The notes under the pieces are model-generated. The model searched no databases and was not told where the DNA came from. It saw nothing but the letters and a program-made list of their open reading frames with translations. Source: Ichthyophis bannanicus (lineage: Eukaryota; Chordata; Amphibia; Gymnophiona; Ichthyophiidae). From it: a stretch of DNA of 64,000 nucleotides. Position 1 is the stretch's first letter. Each line of letters starts with the position of its first letter. The DNA is taken from the NCBI GenBank assembly GCA_033557465.1, contig CM066043.1, positions 75,174,662 through 75,238,661 of the forward strand, read 5' to 3'. Made by a program: the position numbers and the translations under genes. This document shows, piece after piece, positions 12,552-22,030 of the stretch.

Positions 12552-12713
12552 TTCTCCAGGACCAAGCAGGAAGTCAGTCCTCACATATGGGTGATGTCGG
12601 CGCCGACGGAGCCCTCGCGGAGCAAATTTCCCCAGCTTTCAAAGAAAGCCTTTGGGAATTGCAGCGCGCATGCGCGGTCCTCTTCCCACCCAAGGGTGCC
12701 ATCTTGCTCAGTC
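12552..12713 (+). repeat. DIRS left inverted terminal repeat, element C
   Basis: 162 bp from TTCTCCAGG to GCTCAGTC, inverse of 18137-18295. It contains GTCGGCGCCGAC (palindrome) and a CCAAGGGTGCCATCTTGC-like block close to its inner end. Presumed promoter of the element (inference from DIRS biology). Confidence 0.9.
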
Positions 12714-12946
12714 TTCTTTTTTCCGCGGAGCCCTACAGACATTGCCTGTGAATCCCCCGCAGAAAAGTTGATTTTTCATTATTTTCTTTATTTTTCTCCG
12801 GTTCTTCTCACGCCTGGACTCGTGACGCCGGTTACGAGTCCGTCCGTTATTTTTCGGATTTTCTTGTCCTTAGTGACAGACTTCGAGTTTTTTTCTTTTC
12901 CCTGGCTGCCCGGTCATTCGACCTCGCAGGGGCCCTTTTTCCCCCT

Positions 12947-14872
12947 ATGGCGGCCAGTGGCTTCAAAAAGTGTGACCTCTGTAAGAAACTTATGTCTCTT
13001 ACAGACACTCACGACTTCTGCCTCCGCTGCCTAGGCCCGGATCATAACTCCATGATCTGCGGGCCATGCGGCAAGATGTCCTCAAAAGCATTGAGGAGTC
13101 GGCAGCACCAGCGGGAGCGTATCTTCTCTGACTCCGGCCGGGCTCGGACCTCGTCAGAGGCTTCGACGTCTCGGGACTCTGGTCCTGAGCATCGTCGAAG
13201 TTTCTCTGAAAGGGGGTCTCCTACCCGGGATCATCATCGGAAGGAGAAACCCGCGAGGGCGGGTTCGGTGGACGCTCCTGGTCCCTTGAGGGCCAGGTCG
13301 CATAGCCCCGATTCCCGTCCCGGGTCCTTGGAGTCGGAGAGGCCGTCGAAACATCCTCGACTCGAGGAGGACTTGCCCGCTCACGTGAGTACTGTTGTCC
13401 TCGTGGACTCGCCTCCGAAGGAGCCGACGTCGGGCCTGACGCCGTCGGGGCCCGAGTCGGGGGCTGCTGGGTCTCCTGAGCTCGGACTCAGGTTGACGGC
13501 CTTGGAGGTCAGCTTGGCTGCCTTCATGGACCAGCAGCGGGCATTGATCGCTGGCCTCGCTGGCGCTTCTGCCCTGACTGCCGGGACGTCGACTTCCAAG
13601 TCGACCCCGGAGACCGAGCCGATCCTCAAGTCCATGAGGGCTCGAGTCGATCCTCGGTCGAGGTCTCCTTCGGCTTCCCGTTCGGGATCGAGGTCGTCGA
13701 TGCCGACTCCCTCGGCGTTGGGGCGGATGGCTTCTGTACCCGCCCGACCGGAGCCGGTCGACGACTCCTCCGAGGAGTCGGCCTGGGAATCTGAGGACGA
13801 AGAGTCACCTGGTTCCTTTCGGACTCGGTGTGTCCCATCGGACTCCCCCGAGTCCGAACCTCGGAGACGGTCCCCCCTGGAGGATACCCGGTTCTCGGAC
13901 TTCGTAAGGGATATGGCCAAGGCCTTGGCCTTCCCTGCGGATCCCGAGGAGGAGCCTCGAGTCGAAGAACTCGATGCCCTCCAATATGACTCTCCCCCAA
14001 AGGAGGCCTTTATTGTACCGGTTCCTCCCATGCTGGAACGACTTCTCTTCCGCATGTGGGAGAGCCCAGCGTCGTCGCCGGTATTGAGCAAGCGGGTCGA
14101 TTCCATTTATCAAGTCCGCAAGAGCCCCGGGTTCCAAAAGGCACAACTACCGCACCATTCCATGGTGGTGGAATCGGCCATGCATAGACTGAAAAGTCAG
14201 AAGATGCACTCCTCGGTGCCCCCTGGTAGGGAAGCCCGTAGCCTGGATGCCCTCGGTAGGAAGTGTTTCCAGGGCTCTATGCTTGCTTGTCGAGTCCAGA
14301 CGTACCAGCTCTACATGGGCATGTATCTTCGAGACCTGGCTAAAGAAATAGCCGGGTTCTCTGCTGGTCTCTCCGATGAACCTTTGCAGAGGTTCCAATC
14401 CTTGTCTACTGGTATTCGGGAGTGCTCCAAGTTTATTTCTCGAGCAGCCTATGATGGTTTTGAGGCTTCGGCTCGAGTAGCCGCCGCCGGCATCGGTGGA
14501 CGCTGCCAGGCTTGGCTCCAGTCGTCCGACCTCGAGCCCTGGGTGCAGGACAAGTTGGTCGATGTTCCCTGCCGGGGTGACAACCTCTTTGGCAAGCCCA
14601 TGGATGAGAAGGCTGCACAAATCGAGACGGAGACTCTCACCAGAACTCGTCTCTCCAGGAAAACCTCTGCCCCTTCTCAAAAGAAGAAGGCCTCGGGGAA
14701 GAAGCCCTTTTACCCGAGGAAGGCGGCTGCCTACAAATACTACCCTCAGTATCAGGCCTCCCCAGCTCCCCCACAGGGGAAGCAGGCCAAGGGACGGGGT
14801 AATGGGTCCCGTAGGCAGCAAGCCCCCAAGCCTGCACCACCAGCCCCTGCTCAGCAGGGTGGGGGTTTTTGA
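12947..14872 (+). CDS. DIRS Gag-like protein, element C, intact
   Basis: 641 residues from ATG 12947 (MAASGFKK). Presumed structural nucleic-acid-binding protein of the retrotransposon. Near the N-terminus is a Cys/His cluster, CxxC-x9-H-x2-CxxC-x4-H-x4-CxxC (residues about 9-40), likely zinc binding. Then comes a long Ser/Arg/Pro-rich disordered part (about 50-310). The conserved core runs from LEDTRFSDFVRDMAKAL through LPHHSMVVESAM and FQGSMLACRVQTYQLYMG to AWLQSSDLEPWVQDKL and GDNLFGKP. A basic tail follows (KKKASGKKPFYPRKA.. QQGGGF). No aspartic protease motif is present, as expected for DIRS. The gene ends GGT-TTT-TGA-C. Confidence 0.9.
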   Translation: MAASGFKKCDLCKKLMSLTDTHDFCLRCLGPDHNSMICGPCGKMSSKALRSRQHQRERIFSDSGRARTSSEASTSRDSGPEHRRSFSERGSPTRDHHRKEKPARAGSVDAPGPLRARSHSPDSRPGSLESERPSKHPRLEEDLPAHVSTVVLVDSPPKEPTSGLTPSGPESGAAGSPELGLRLTALEVSLAAFMDQQRALIAGLAGASALTAGTSTSKSTPETEPILKSMRARVDPRSRSPSASRSGSRSSMPTPSALGRMASVPARPEPVDDSSEESAWESEDEESPGSFRTRCVPSDSPESEPRRRSPLEDTRFSDFVRDMAKALAFPADPEEEPRVEELDALQYDSPPKEAFIVPVPPMLERLLFRMWESPASSPVLSKRVDSIYQVRKSPGFQKAQLPHHSMVVESAMHRLKSQKMHSSVPPGREARSLDALGRKCFQGSMLACRVQTYQLYMGMYLRDLAKEIAGFSAGLSDEPLQRFQSLSTGIRECSKFISRAAYDGFEASARVAAAGIGGRCQAWLQSSDLEPWVQDKLVDVPCRGDNLFGKPMDEKAAQIETETLTRTRLSRKTSAPSQKKKASGKKPFYPRKAAAYKYYPQYQASPAPPQGKQAKGRGNGSRRQQAPKPAPPAPAQQGGGF

Positions 14873-14873
14873 C
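14867..14873 (+). promoter_or_regulatory. Putative +1 ribosomal frameshift site at gag stop, element C
   Basis: TTT-TGA-C at the end of gag. The pol frame continues as TTT-(T)-GAC, that is +1, with residues FDFLSIASPP.. The same YTT-TGA-C stands at the gag stop of A, B, D, E, F, G and H. Frameshifting is inferred from conservation and frame relation, not shown. Confidence 0.5.
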
Positions 14874-16783
14874 TTTCTCAGCATAGCCTCTCCCCCTCCG
14901 CTGGTTCCTCTCAGCACAGGAGGCCGGCTGGTCCACTTTGCCCACGGTGGTCCAACATCACCACAGATACCTGGGTTCTTCAGATAGTTCAAAAGGGCTA
15001 TCTTCTTCATTTTCACCAGGTGCCTCCCTCCTACTTTCCAGGGGAGCCTTCCAGACTTCCTCTGCACAGGGACTTACTCCTTCAGGAGTTAGCAAGTCTT
15101 ATTCAGGACCGGGCCGTGGAGCCGGTGCCCCACCACCTGAAGGGTCAAGGGTTTTACTCCAGGTACTTCCTGGTTCCAAAACGAACAGGAGGCCTCAAAC
15201 CCATCCTGGACTTGCGAAACCTCAACAAGTTCCTTGCAAGGGAAAAGTTCAAAATGCTTACCCTTGGAATCCTGCTGCCCTACCTCCAGCAGGGAGACTG
15301 GCTATGCTCCTTAGATCTGAAGGATGCGTATACTCATATCCTTATTCATCCAAACCACAGACAATACCTGAGGTTTGTGGTGGACGGACGCCATTACCAG
15401 TACAGAGTACTGCCTTTCGGCCTATCCTCCGCCCCCAGAGTGTTCACCAAATGCCTAGCAGTGGTGGCGGCCTATCTGAGGCTTCAGGGTCTCTTTGTGT
15501 TCCCATACCTGGACGACTGGCTCATAAGGGCCCAGTCTGCCCAAGAAGCCACTCTGGCTACTCATCGTACGGTAGCTCTGCTCCAGCACTTGGGATTTGT
15601 CATAAACTTCGCAAAGTCCACTTTGCTCCCCTCTCAAGATCTGGAATTCATCGGCGCCAGGTTGGACACTCTCCAAGCGCGGGCCTTCCTGCCCCTAGAC
15701 AGGGCCCAAAGGCTCATGGATCTCGCCAGCCGCTTTCACAGCAATTCCCTGGTCTCAGCCAGGCAATTTCTGAGACTGCTCGGCCATATGGCTTCCACGG
15801 TCCATGTCACCCCCTATGCCCGTCTGAACATGCGACCTGCTCAATGGTGCCTTCGCCAACAATGGCATCAGGCCACAGGGAGCCTAGCGGACTCCGTGCA
15901 GGTCTCCGACCAGCTGGTCTCCTCTCTGCGATGGTGGCTTCACCTGCCAAACCTAGTGCTCGGGGTACCCTTTCAGCCTCCTGCGCATTCTCAGGTCCTG
16001 ACGACCGATGCTTCTCTCCAGGGCTGGGGAGCGCATTGCCAAGGGACTTGTACTCAGGGTCTCTGGACTCCTTGGGAGTCCGCTCAGCAGATCAACTTCC
16101 TGGAGCTCAGAGCCATCCGCCTAGCGCTGAAAGCCTTCTCTCACCTGCTTTCTCACCAGTCAATACTTGTCCAGACCGACAATCAGGTTGCCATGTTCTA
16201 CGTAAACACACAAGGCGGAACCGGCTCCTTCCTTCTCTGTCGGGAAGCGCAGAAGCTCTGCTCTTGGGCCGTCCACCGCAGCATAGTCCTCAAAGCTGTC
16301 TATCTCCCGGGTCAAGAAAACTACCTGGCAGACAAACTGAGCAGGGTCCTCCAACCGCACGAGTGGAGGTTGGATCCGCTTGTGGTTCAGCGGATCTTTC
16401 TACGGTGGGGCCTCCCCACCATGGATCTGTTCGCCAGTCCTCTGAACCGGCAGCTTCCCAGATTCTGCTCTCGACAGCCGCATCCTCTCCGGGTAGCGGC
16501 GGATGCTTTTCTAATTCCATGGTCCACAGGCCTCTTGTATGCCTTTCCACCCATGCCTCTGGTGTCTCGGACGCTCTTCAAAGTTCTCCGAGACAGGGCA
16601 TCGTTGATCCTAGTGGCTCCTCGGTGGCCGAGGCAACCTTGGTTCCCGCTTCTGCTGCAGCTAGGGGTGGACACCCCTCTTCCTCTGGGGTTTCAGCCCG
16701 ATCTCCTCTCGCAGGATCAGGGGACGCTCCTGCACCCCAACCTCCGGTCCCTTCATCTCATGGCCTGGCTGCTGAAAGGGTAG
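14873..16783 (+). CDS. DIRS Pol of element C: RT, RNase H, methyltransferase-like
   Basis: Copies the element RNA into DNA. The first 25 residues after the gag stop read in the +1 frame (..GGRLVHFAH). A one-base loss near 14946, compared with the copies near 37065 and 56335, puts the remainder in the gag frame: PRWSNITTDTWVLQ.. and on without a stop to TAG 16781-16783. RT motifs are LDLKDAYTH (15311-15337) and YLDD (15506-15517). RNase H carries TDASLQGWG, LELRA, TDNQVAMFYVN and LADKLSR. The C-terminal block MDLFASPLNRQLPRFCSR.. YAFPPMPLV is the DIRS methyltransferase-like domain. No ATG lies at its start, so it is presumably made as a Gag-Pol fusion. Confidence 0.85.
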   Translation, partial: LSQHSLSPSAGSSQHRRPAGPLCPRWSNITTDTWVLQIVQKGYLLHFHQVPPSYFPGEPSRLPLHRDLLLQELASLIQDRAVEPVPHHLKGQGFYSRYFLVPKRTGGLKPILDLRNLNKFLAREKFKMLTLGILLPYLQQGDWLCSLDLKDAYTHILIHPNHRQYLRFVVDGRHYQYRVLPFGLSSAPRVFTKCLAVVAAYLRLQGLFVFPYLDDWLIRAQSAQEATLATHRTVALLQHLGFVINFAKSTLLPSQDLEFIGARLDTLQARAFLPLDRAQRLMDLASRFHSNSLVSARQFLRLLGHMASTVHVTPYARLNMRPAQWCLRQQWHQATGSLADSVQVSDQLVSSLRWWLHLPNLVLGVPFQPPAHSQVLTTDASLQGWGAHCQGTCTQGLWTPWESAQQINFLELRAIRLALKAFSHLLSHQSILVQTDNQVAMFYVNTQGGTGSFLLCREAQKLCSWAVHRSIVLKAVYLPGQENYLADKLSRVLQPHEWRLDPLVVQRIFLRWGLPTMDLFASPLNRQLPRFCSRQPHPLRVAADAFLIPWSTGLLYAFPPMPLVSRTLFKVLRDRASLILVAPRWPRQPWFPLLLQLGVDTPLPLGFQPDLLSQDQGTLLHPNLRSLHLMAWLLKG

Positions 16784-17820
16784 TCCTTGCTCCTCTCCAG
16801 TTGCCTCCAGATATGGAAGAGGTTGTCTTGGCCTCCAGGAGGCCTTCCACCCGGAGGTCCTACGCTCTTAAGTGGCGTCGGTTCTCCGTCTGGTGTACTC
16901 AGCAGTCTCAGGACCCATTCTCCTGTTCGGCATCAGTGGTCTTGCAGTACTTGCTTTCTCTTTCTAATCTTGGCCTCAAGTCCAACTCGGTCAAGGTCCA
17001 CCTCAGTGCTATTTCTGCACATCACGTGCCGGTGGATGGTAGACCTCTTTCCAGCCACCCTCTGGTGGCTCATTTTCTCAGAGGCCTCCTTCTCCTTAAA
17101 CCACCCTTGCGCCCACCCGCCCCGAACTGGGATCTCAATGTGGTTTTACAGCGGCTTACCTGTCCGCCTTTTGAGCCTATGGCTACCTGTCCTCTTCGTT
17201 TTCTGTCCTGGAAAACCTTGTTCTTGGTGGCCCTCACTTCTGCTAGATGCGTTAGTGAGCTGCAGGCCCTGGTATCTGATCCTCCTTACACTAGGTTCTA
17301 CAAGAACCGGGTAGTCCTACGGACTCACCCTAAATTTCTTCCCAAAGTGGTTTCCCCTTTTCATATCAACCAGGAGGTGGTACTTCCGACCTACTTTCCC
17401 AGGCCTCACTCCAGCCGAGCTGAAATGGTCCTGCATACCCTGGACTGTAGGAGGGCGCTGAACTTCTACCTTGACCGTACGCGGGAGCACCGAAAGGCTG
17501 TTCAGCTCTTCGTGTCTTATGACCCCAACAGGTTGGGGCTCCCTGTCTCCAAGCGTACTCTGTCCATCTGGATTGCGGACTGCATCGCTTGGGCTTACGA
17601 GGCTGCGGGCCTCGTGCTGGAAGGTAGAGTCACCGCTCATCGTGTTCGGGCGAAGGCTACGTCAGTGGCTTACCTCCGCTCTGTTCCATTGGCGGACATC
17701 TGCCGGGCCGCTACTTGGTCTTCAAGCCAGACTTTTGCAGCCCATTACTGCCTGGAGAGGGAGTCCCGCAGGGACAGTGCTTTTGGACAGGCAGTCCTCC
17801 GTAACCTCTTAGAAGTATAG
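16733..17820 (+). CDS. DIRS tyrosine recombinase, element C, intact
   Basis: Integrates the circular DNA copy of the element. The frame is -1 relative to pol and overlaps its last 50 bases; the start is uncertain because the frame is open far upstream (to 14938). After LQLPPDMEEVVLASRRPSTR come the core-binding part (RSYALKWRRFSVWC.. LKSNSVKVHLSAI) and the catalytic domain. Catalytic residues are Arg in TSARCVSEL (17245-17247), His and Arg in AHRVR (17638-17640, 17647-17649) and Tyr in AHYCLE (17746-17748). It ends at TAG 17818-17820. All key residues are present, so activity is plausible. Confidence 0.9.
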
Positions 17821-17960
17821 GCAACTCCTACCCTCCATCCCGGATGTTGGGCTACCGGTTGGAGACGTATTCAGAGTAGATTCCTTCCTTCTGTGCTGCT
17901 GAGCTAGAGGGAGCTCATTTTTGTGCTTAGGGTCTCCGGTAGCCTTAAGCTTGGGAGTCC

Positions 17961-18057
17961 CATATGTGAGGACTGACTTCCTGCTTGGTCCTGGAGAAAG
18001 CGTAGTTACTCACCTGTAACAGGTGTTCTCCAGGAGCAGCAGGAATCAGTCCTCACA
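17961..18057 (+). repeat. DIRS internal complementary region, element C
   Basis: Left half 17961-17998 is the exact reverse complement of the left edge 12552-12589. Right half 17999-18057 is the exact reverse complement of the right edge 18264-18322. Left-edge-specific bases (CCAAGCAGGAAGTCAG) and right-edge-specific bases (AGCAGCAGGAATCAG) each fall in the correct half. The ICR therefore reads as the reverse complement of the joined ends of a circle, the DIRS hallmark. Confidence 0.95.
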
Positions 18058-18136
18058 ACCCTCCCTCCTCCCCTTGGAGTTGCAGTTTTATGCTTTCGTT
18101 TTTGCTAATTTTTGCTGTCTTTTAGCTATGTCATCT

Positions 18137-18322
18137 GACTGAGCAAGATGGCACCCTTGGGCGGGAAGAGGACCGCGCATGCTGCTGCAATTCCCAAAGG
18201 CTTTCTTTGAAAGCTGGGGAAATTTGCTCCGCGAGGGCTCCGTCGGCGCCGACGTCACCCATATGTGAGGACTGATTCCTGCTGCTCCTGGAGAACACCT
18301 GTTACAGGTGAGTAACTACGCT
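18137..18322 (+). repeat. DIRS right inverted terminal repeat, element C, with 27-nt extension
   Basis: Inverse of 12552-12713 plus 27 extra bases (18296-18322) beyond the point that pairs with the left edge. It contains GTCGGCGCCGAC. A longer right ITR is known from the Dictyostelium DIRS-1 element (recalled, not checked). Confidence 0.9.
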
Positions 18323-18374
18323 TTACTTACCTGTAACAGGTGATCTCTGGGAACAGCAGGAATAAGTTTTCACA
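18323..18374 (+). repeat. DIRS ICR of element B, right part
   Basis: TTACTTACCTGTAACAGGTG.. continues the ICR interrupted at 12551. GCACAG + TTACTTACC equals the uninterrupted ICR of element D at about 29501-29515. Confidence 0.9.
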
Positions 18375-18455
18375 ACCCTCCCACCTCCCCTAGGAGTTGT
18401 ATCTCTTTTTCTATCTTTCCTTTCCTCTCTCTCTATTGTCTCAGCTTTAAACTCG

Positions 18456-18645
18456 AACTGAGGAGAGATGGTTAGGAAAGGCGGGAAGGCAGCGCGCAGG
18501 CGCTGTAGGATGCTCCCAAAAGCTTTCCTTTTTGGGAAGCTGGGGAGCGTTCCCGCGCAGGCTCCGTCGGTACCGACGTACCCATATGTGAAGACTTATT
18601 CCTGCTGTTCCCGGAGATCACCTGTTACAGGTAAGTAACTGTGCT
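18456..18645 (+). repeat. DIRS right inverted terminal repeat, element B
   Basis: AACTGAGGAGAGATGG.. to AAGTAACTGTGCT, with GTCGGTACCGAC near 18568. It includes the 27-nt right-end extension. Pairs with 7292-7455. Confidence 0.9.
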
Positions 18646-19893
18646 TTCTTCGCACTCCAAGCATATTCGTCTTCCCCTACTTAGATGACTGGCTCATTCG
18701 AGCCCCATCAGAGTTAGAGGCCAGGACTTCCCTATCTTGCACAATGCGTATCCTTCAGTACTTGGGTCTGTTCATAAACATCCCAAAATCCAGTCTAACT
18801 CCCACTCAGTCTCTAGAGTTCATAGGAGCTTTGCTGGATACCAAAAGGGCAAGGGCCTATCTCCCCCAGGCCCGTTGCCTTCGCATGGTGCAGTTAGCTT
18901 CTCAAGCGGTGCTAAAACCTCTTCTCACTACCCGAGAAATGCTACAACTACTAGGCCACATGGCATCCACCATGCATGTGGTTCCTTATGCTCGCCTCCA
19001 TATGAGAGCAGCCCAGTGGACTCAGGCATCAGGGTGCCTGTCAGACAAAATAGCAAACACAAGTCGCCTTATTTTGTCCCTCCAATGGTGGCAGTCCACT
19101 CAGAACCTGTTGCTGAGGTCCCCTTTTCAACAACCCTTACCCCAGGCAACTCTCACAACAGATGCTTCACTAGTGGGTTGGGGAGCTCATCTACAAGACC
19201 TCTCCACCCAATGCACCTGGACTCCACAGGAGACTCATCTACATATCAATCTCTTAGAGCTCAGAGCAATCTTCCTTCCTCTTCGAGTGTTCCATACCCT
19301 GCTCAGCTACAAGACAGTCCTTATTCATACGGACAATCAGCCATGTTCTACGTGAACAAGCAAGGAGGAACAGGCTCTCTGTCGCTTTGCAACTATGGGT
19401 CCTCGCCAGAGAGCATCAGATTCACCTCCTGGCAGTTTATTTTCCAGGCATTCAAAACTCTTGGGCAGACAGACTCAGTCGAGTTCTGCTTCCACACGAA
19501 TGGTCTGTACATGCGGACCAGGAGACCAAGATATTCCAAGTTTGGGGACCCCCGGACATAGACCTCTTTGCAAGTCCGTTGAATGCCAAGCTTCCCTGGT
19601 TCTGTTCCAGAATTCCGGCTCAGGGTTCTCAGGCCAGGGATGCCTTCCTCCTTCACTGGGGTCAAGACTTCCGTTATGCCTTTCCACCCATTCCCCTAAT
19701 TCCCAAAACCCTGTTCAAGCTTCAGAGAGATAGGGGGCAGATGATTCTCATAGCTCCACATTGGCCACGGCAAGTGTGGTACCCCCTGCTTCTACATCTC
19801 TCTCAAGCCCACTCCCTGGAGTTAGGGTCTGCTCCAGATCTCCTGTCACAGGAGGACGGAAGGTTATGGCATCCCAATCCCCAGTCTCTGCAT
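18646..19893 (+). pseudogene. DIRS pol, element A, second segment
   Basis: Resumes A's RT after element B: FLRTPSIFVFPYLDDWLIRAPS, then LQYLGLFINIPKSSLTPTQSLEFIGALLDT (18744-19355 frame). RNase H follows with TDASLVGWGAHL, LELRAI and TDNQ. A few bases lost near 19341 and 19393 shift the frame. The methyltransferase-like block WGPPDIDLFASPLNAKLPWFCSR.. YAFPPIPLIPKTLF runs to 19893, where a CR1-like LINE is inserted just before the end of pol. Confidence 0.85.
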
Positions 19894-21498
19894 CATAGAA
19901 ACATAGAAATTTGATGACAGAAAAAGACCACATGGCCTATCTAGTCTGTCCTTCCATATCAACAACTACAACAGTCCCCTTTTTACCTTTAGAGATCCTC
20001 TGTGTTTGTCCCATGCTTTTTTGAATTCAGTTACTGTCCTCATCTCTACCACCTCCACTGGGAGACTATTCCACGGATCCACTACTCTTTCCGTAAAGAA
20101 ATATTTCCACATATCACTCCTGAATCTATCTCCCTTCACCCTCATCCCATGTCCCCTCATAGCAGAACTTGCTTTCAATTGAAAGAGGCTCTCTCCCTGA
20201 ATATTTATGCCATGGAGGTATTTAAACATCTCAATCATATCACCTCTATCCCGCCTTTCCTCTAAGGTATTAAGATCCTTCAGTCTGTCCTCATATGCTT
20301 TATAATGAAGACCACTAATCATTTTAGTAGCCACCCTCTGCACCGACTCCACCCTGTTCACATCCTTTTGAAGGTGTGGTCTCCAGAACTGCACACTATA
20401 CTCCAAATGAGGTCGCACCAAAGACTTAGAGAGAGGCATTATCACCTCCTTTTTTTCTGCTAGCCATTCCTCTCTGTATGCACCCAAGCATCCTTTTAGC
20501 TTTTGCCATCGCCTTTTCTACCTGTTTAGCTACTTTAAGATCATCAGACACAACCACGCCTAGGTCCCGCTCTTCTTTAGTGGACAGAAGTACTTCACCC
20601 CCTATACTATATTGCTCCCTTGGATTGCTGTAGCCCAAATGTATGACCTTACATTTTTTAACATTAAATCCCAGCTGCCAAATTCTAGACCATTCTTCAA
20701 GCTTAGCTAGATCCCTCCTCGTTATCTACACCTTCCTGGGTGTCTACTCTATTGCAGATTTTGGTATCATCCGCAAAGAGGCAAACCTTACCCGACAGCC
20801 CTTCCGCTATATCACTAACAAAGATGTTAAAAAGAATCGGGCCAAGGACAGATCCCTAGGGCACACCACTGGTAACATCCTTCTCCTCAGAGTGAGCTCC
20901 ATTTACTTGTACTCTTTGTCCCCTCCCACTCAACCAATTTCTAACCCAAGCAGTAACTTTAGGGTCCATCCCTAGGGTGCTCAGTTTGTTTATAAGTCGC
21001 CTGTGAGGAACAGTGTCAAAGGCTTTACTGAAATCTAAATACACCACATCTAGAGCTCTCCCTCGGTCCAACTCCCTGGTCACCCAGTCAAAGAAATCAA
21101 TCAGATTTGTCTGACAAGACCTGCCTCTGGTGAACCCATGCTGCCTCGGATCCTGTAATCCGCTGAACTCCAGATACCTCACTATTTTCTCTTTCAGCAG
21201 CGTTTCCAATAATTTACTCACCACCGAAGTTAAACTAACCGGCCTGTAATTTTCAACCACATCCTTACTTCCGTTTTTGTGTAAAGGCACCACATGAGCC
21301 TCTCTCCAGTCCTTCGGCACCACTCCCGACTCCAACAAGGCATTGAAAAGGTCAGTCAGTGGAGTTGCTAGAACGTCCCCAAGTTCCCTCAGTATTCTAG
21401 GGTATATCCCATCCGGTCACATCGCTTTGTCTACTTTAAGTTGAGCTAGTTTCTCATGAACTCAGTCTTCTGAAAATTGTTCAAGTTCTTCTGAAAAT
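19894..21498 (-). mobile_element. CR1-like LINE, 5'-truncated, in element A
   Basis: Minus-strand non-LTR retrotransposon fragment. From its 5' side it reads REAHVVPLHKNGSKDVVENY, YRPVSLTSV, QHGFTRGRSCQTNL, YLDFSKAFDTVPH and TSGVP (20856-21338), then the LFADDTK region with shifts, and the C-terminal part YKSLVRPHLEYSVQFWRPHL.. RVATKMISGL.. ERRDRGDMIEMFKYLHGI.. FFTERVVDPWNSLP (19966-20487). The 3' end, at low coordinates, has the repeated TTTCTATG ending typical of CR1. The endonuclease part is missing. No clean target duplication was seen. Confidence 0.85.
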
Positions 21499-22030
21499 CT
21501 TCAGAGCTTGGTTGCTGAAGGCCTAGATCTTCATGATCTTAACCTTTCTCATCAAGTAAAGGATGTCCTTTATGCTTCCAGGAAACCTTCCACTAGACGC
21601 TCTTATGCTTTCAAGTGGAAAAGGTTTACCATATGGTGTTCGCAAAAGGGTCTTAACCCGTTAGCGATACCTCTGGGATCATTACTTGAGTATCTCCTTT
21701 ATTTATCCAATGCAGGACTTAAGACTAACTCAGTAAGGGTCCATTTGAGTGCTATTGCAGCTTCCTTCAAGCCTCTCAATGGACAACCATCCTCTTATAG
21801 CAAGATTTATGAGAGGCCGCCTTCTAACTAAGCCTACAATTAGGCCACCACCGGTGGCATGGGACTTAAACCTGGTTCTTGGTCAGCTCATGAAGCCACC
21901 TTTCGAACCTTTAGCTACTACCTTATTGAAATTCCTTTCTTGAAAAAGTTATCCTTCTCATTGCAATCACATCAGCACGTCACATCAGTGAGTTGCAAGC
22001 ACTAGTGGCTGATCCACCTTATACAAGGTT
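21499..22030 (+). pseudogene. DIRS tyrosine recombinase, element A, first part
   Basis: VAEGLDLHDLNLSHQVKDVL.. STRRSYAFKWKRFTIWC.. LKTNSVRVHLSAIAASF. A small deletion after NGQP (about 21787) and a frameshift near 21946 break it before TSARHISELQALV. It is cut at 22030 by the solo LTR and resumes at 23575. Confidence 0.85.

Larger units (their letters stand above)
12552..18322 (+). mobile_element. DIRS element C (family 2), full length and nearly intact
   Basis: C is 5771 bp, starts TTCTCCAGGACCAAGCAGG and ends GAGTAACTACGCT. It lies in B's ICR between GCACAG and TTACTTACC, with no duplication. It carries both ITRs, an intact gag, an open RT/RNase H/methyltransferase frame, an intact YR frame and an intact ICR. 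Both ICR halves match its ends perfectly (38 of 38 and 59 of 59 positions). It must be the most recent of the A-B-C series. It is GC-richer than the neighbouring family-1 copies. The only damage I see is a one-base loss near 14946 at the start of pol. Confidence 0.95.
7292..18645 (+). mobile_element. DIRS element B (family 1), inserted in A's RT
   Basis: B starts ATCTCCAGGAACAAGCAGG at 7292 and ends AAGTAACTGTGCT at 18645. Its own DNA is 7292-12551 and 18323-18645, about 5.58 kb. Element C is inserted within its ICR. The empty site in A reads GCAGCAT^TTCTTCGC, so the insertion left no duplication. The coding regions carry many frameshifts and stops. Confidence 0.9.

Noticed and set aside
13381..14106. 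241-codon minus-strand open frame
   Set aside because: Shadow of the GC-rich, Ser/Arg-rich gag of element C on the other strand. No motif, and not kept in other copies.
18001..18322. Apparent stand-alone 320-bp inverted-repeat element (CGTAGTTACTCACC.. / ..GGTGAGTAACTACG)
   Set aside because: It is the right half of the ICR plus the right ITR of DIRS element C. The same arrangement ends B, D, A, H and G.
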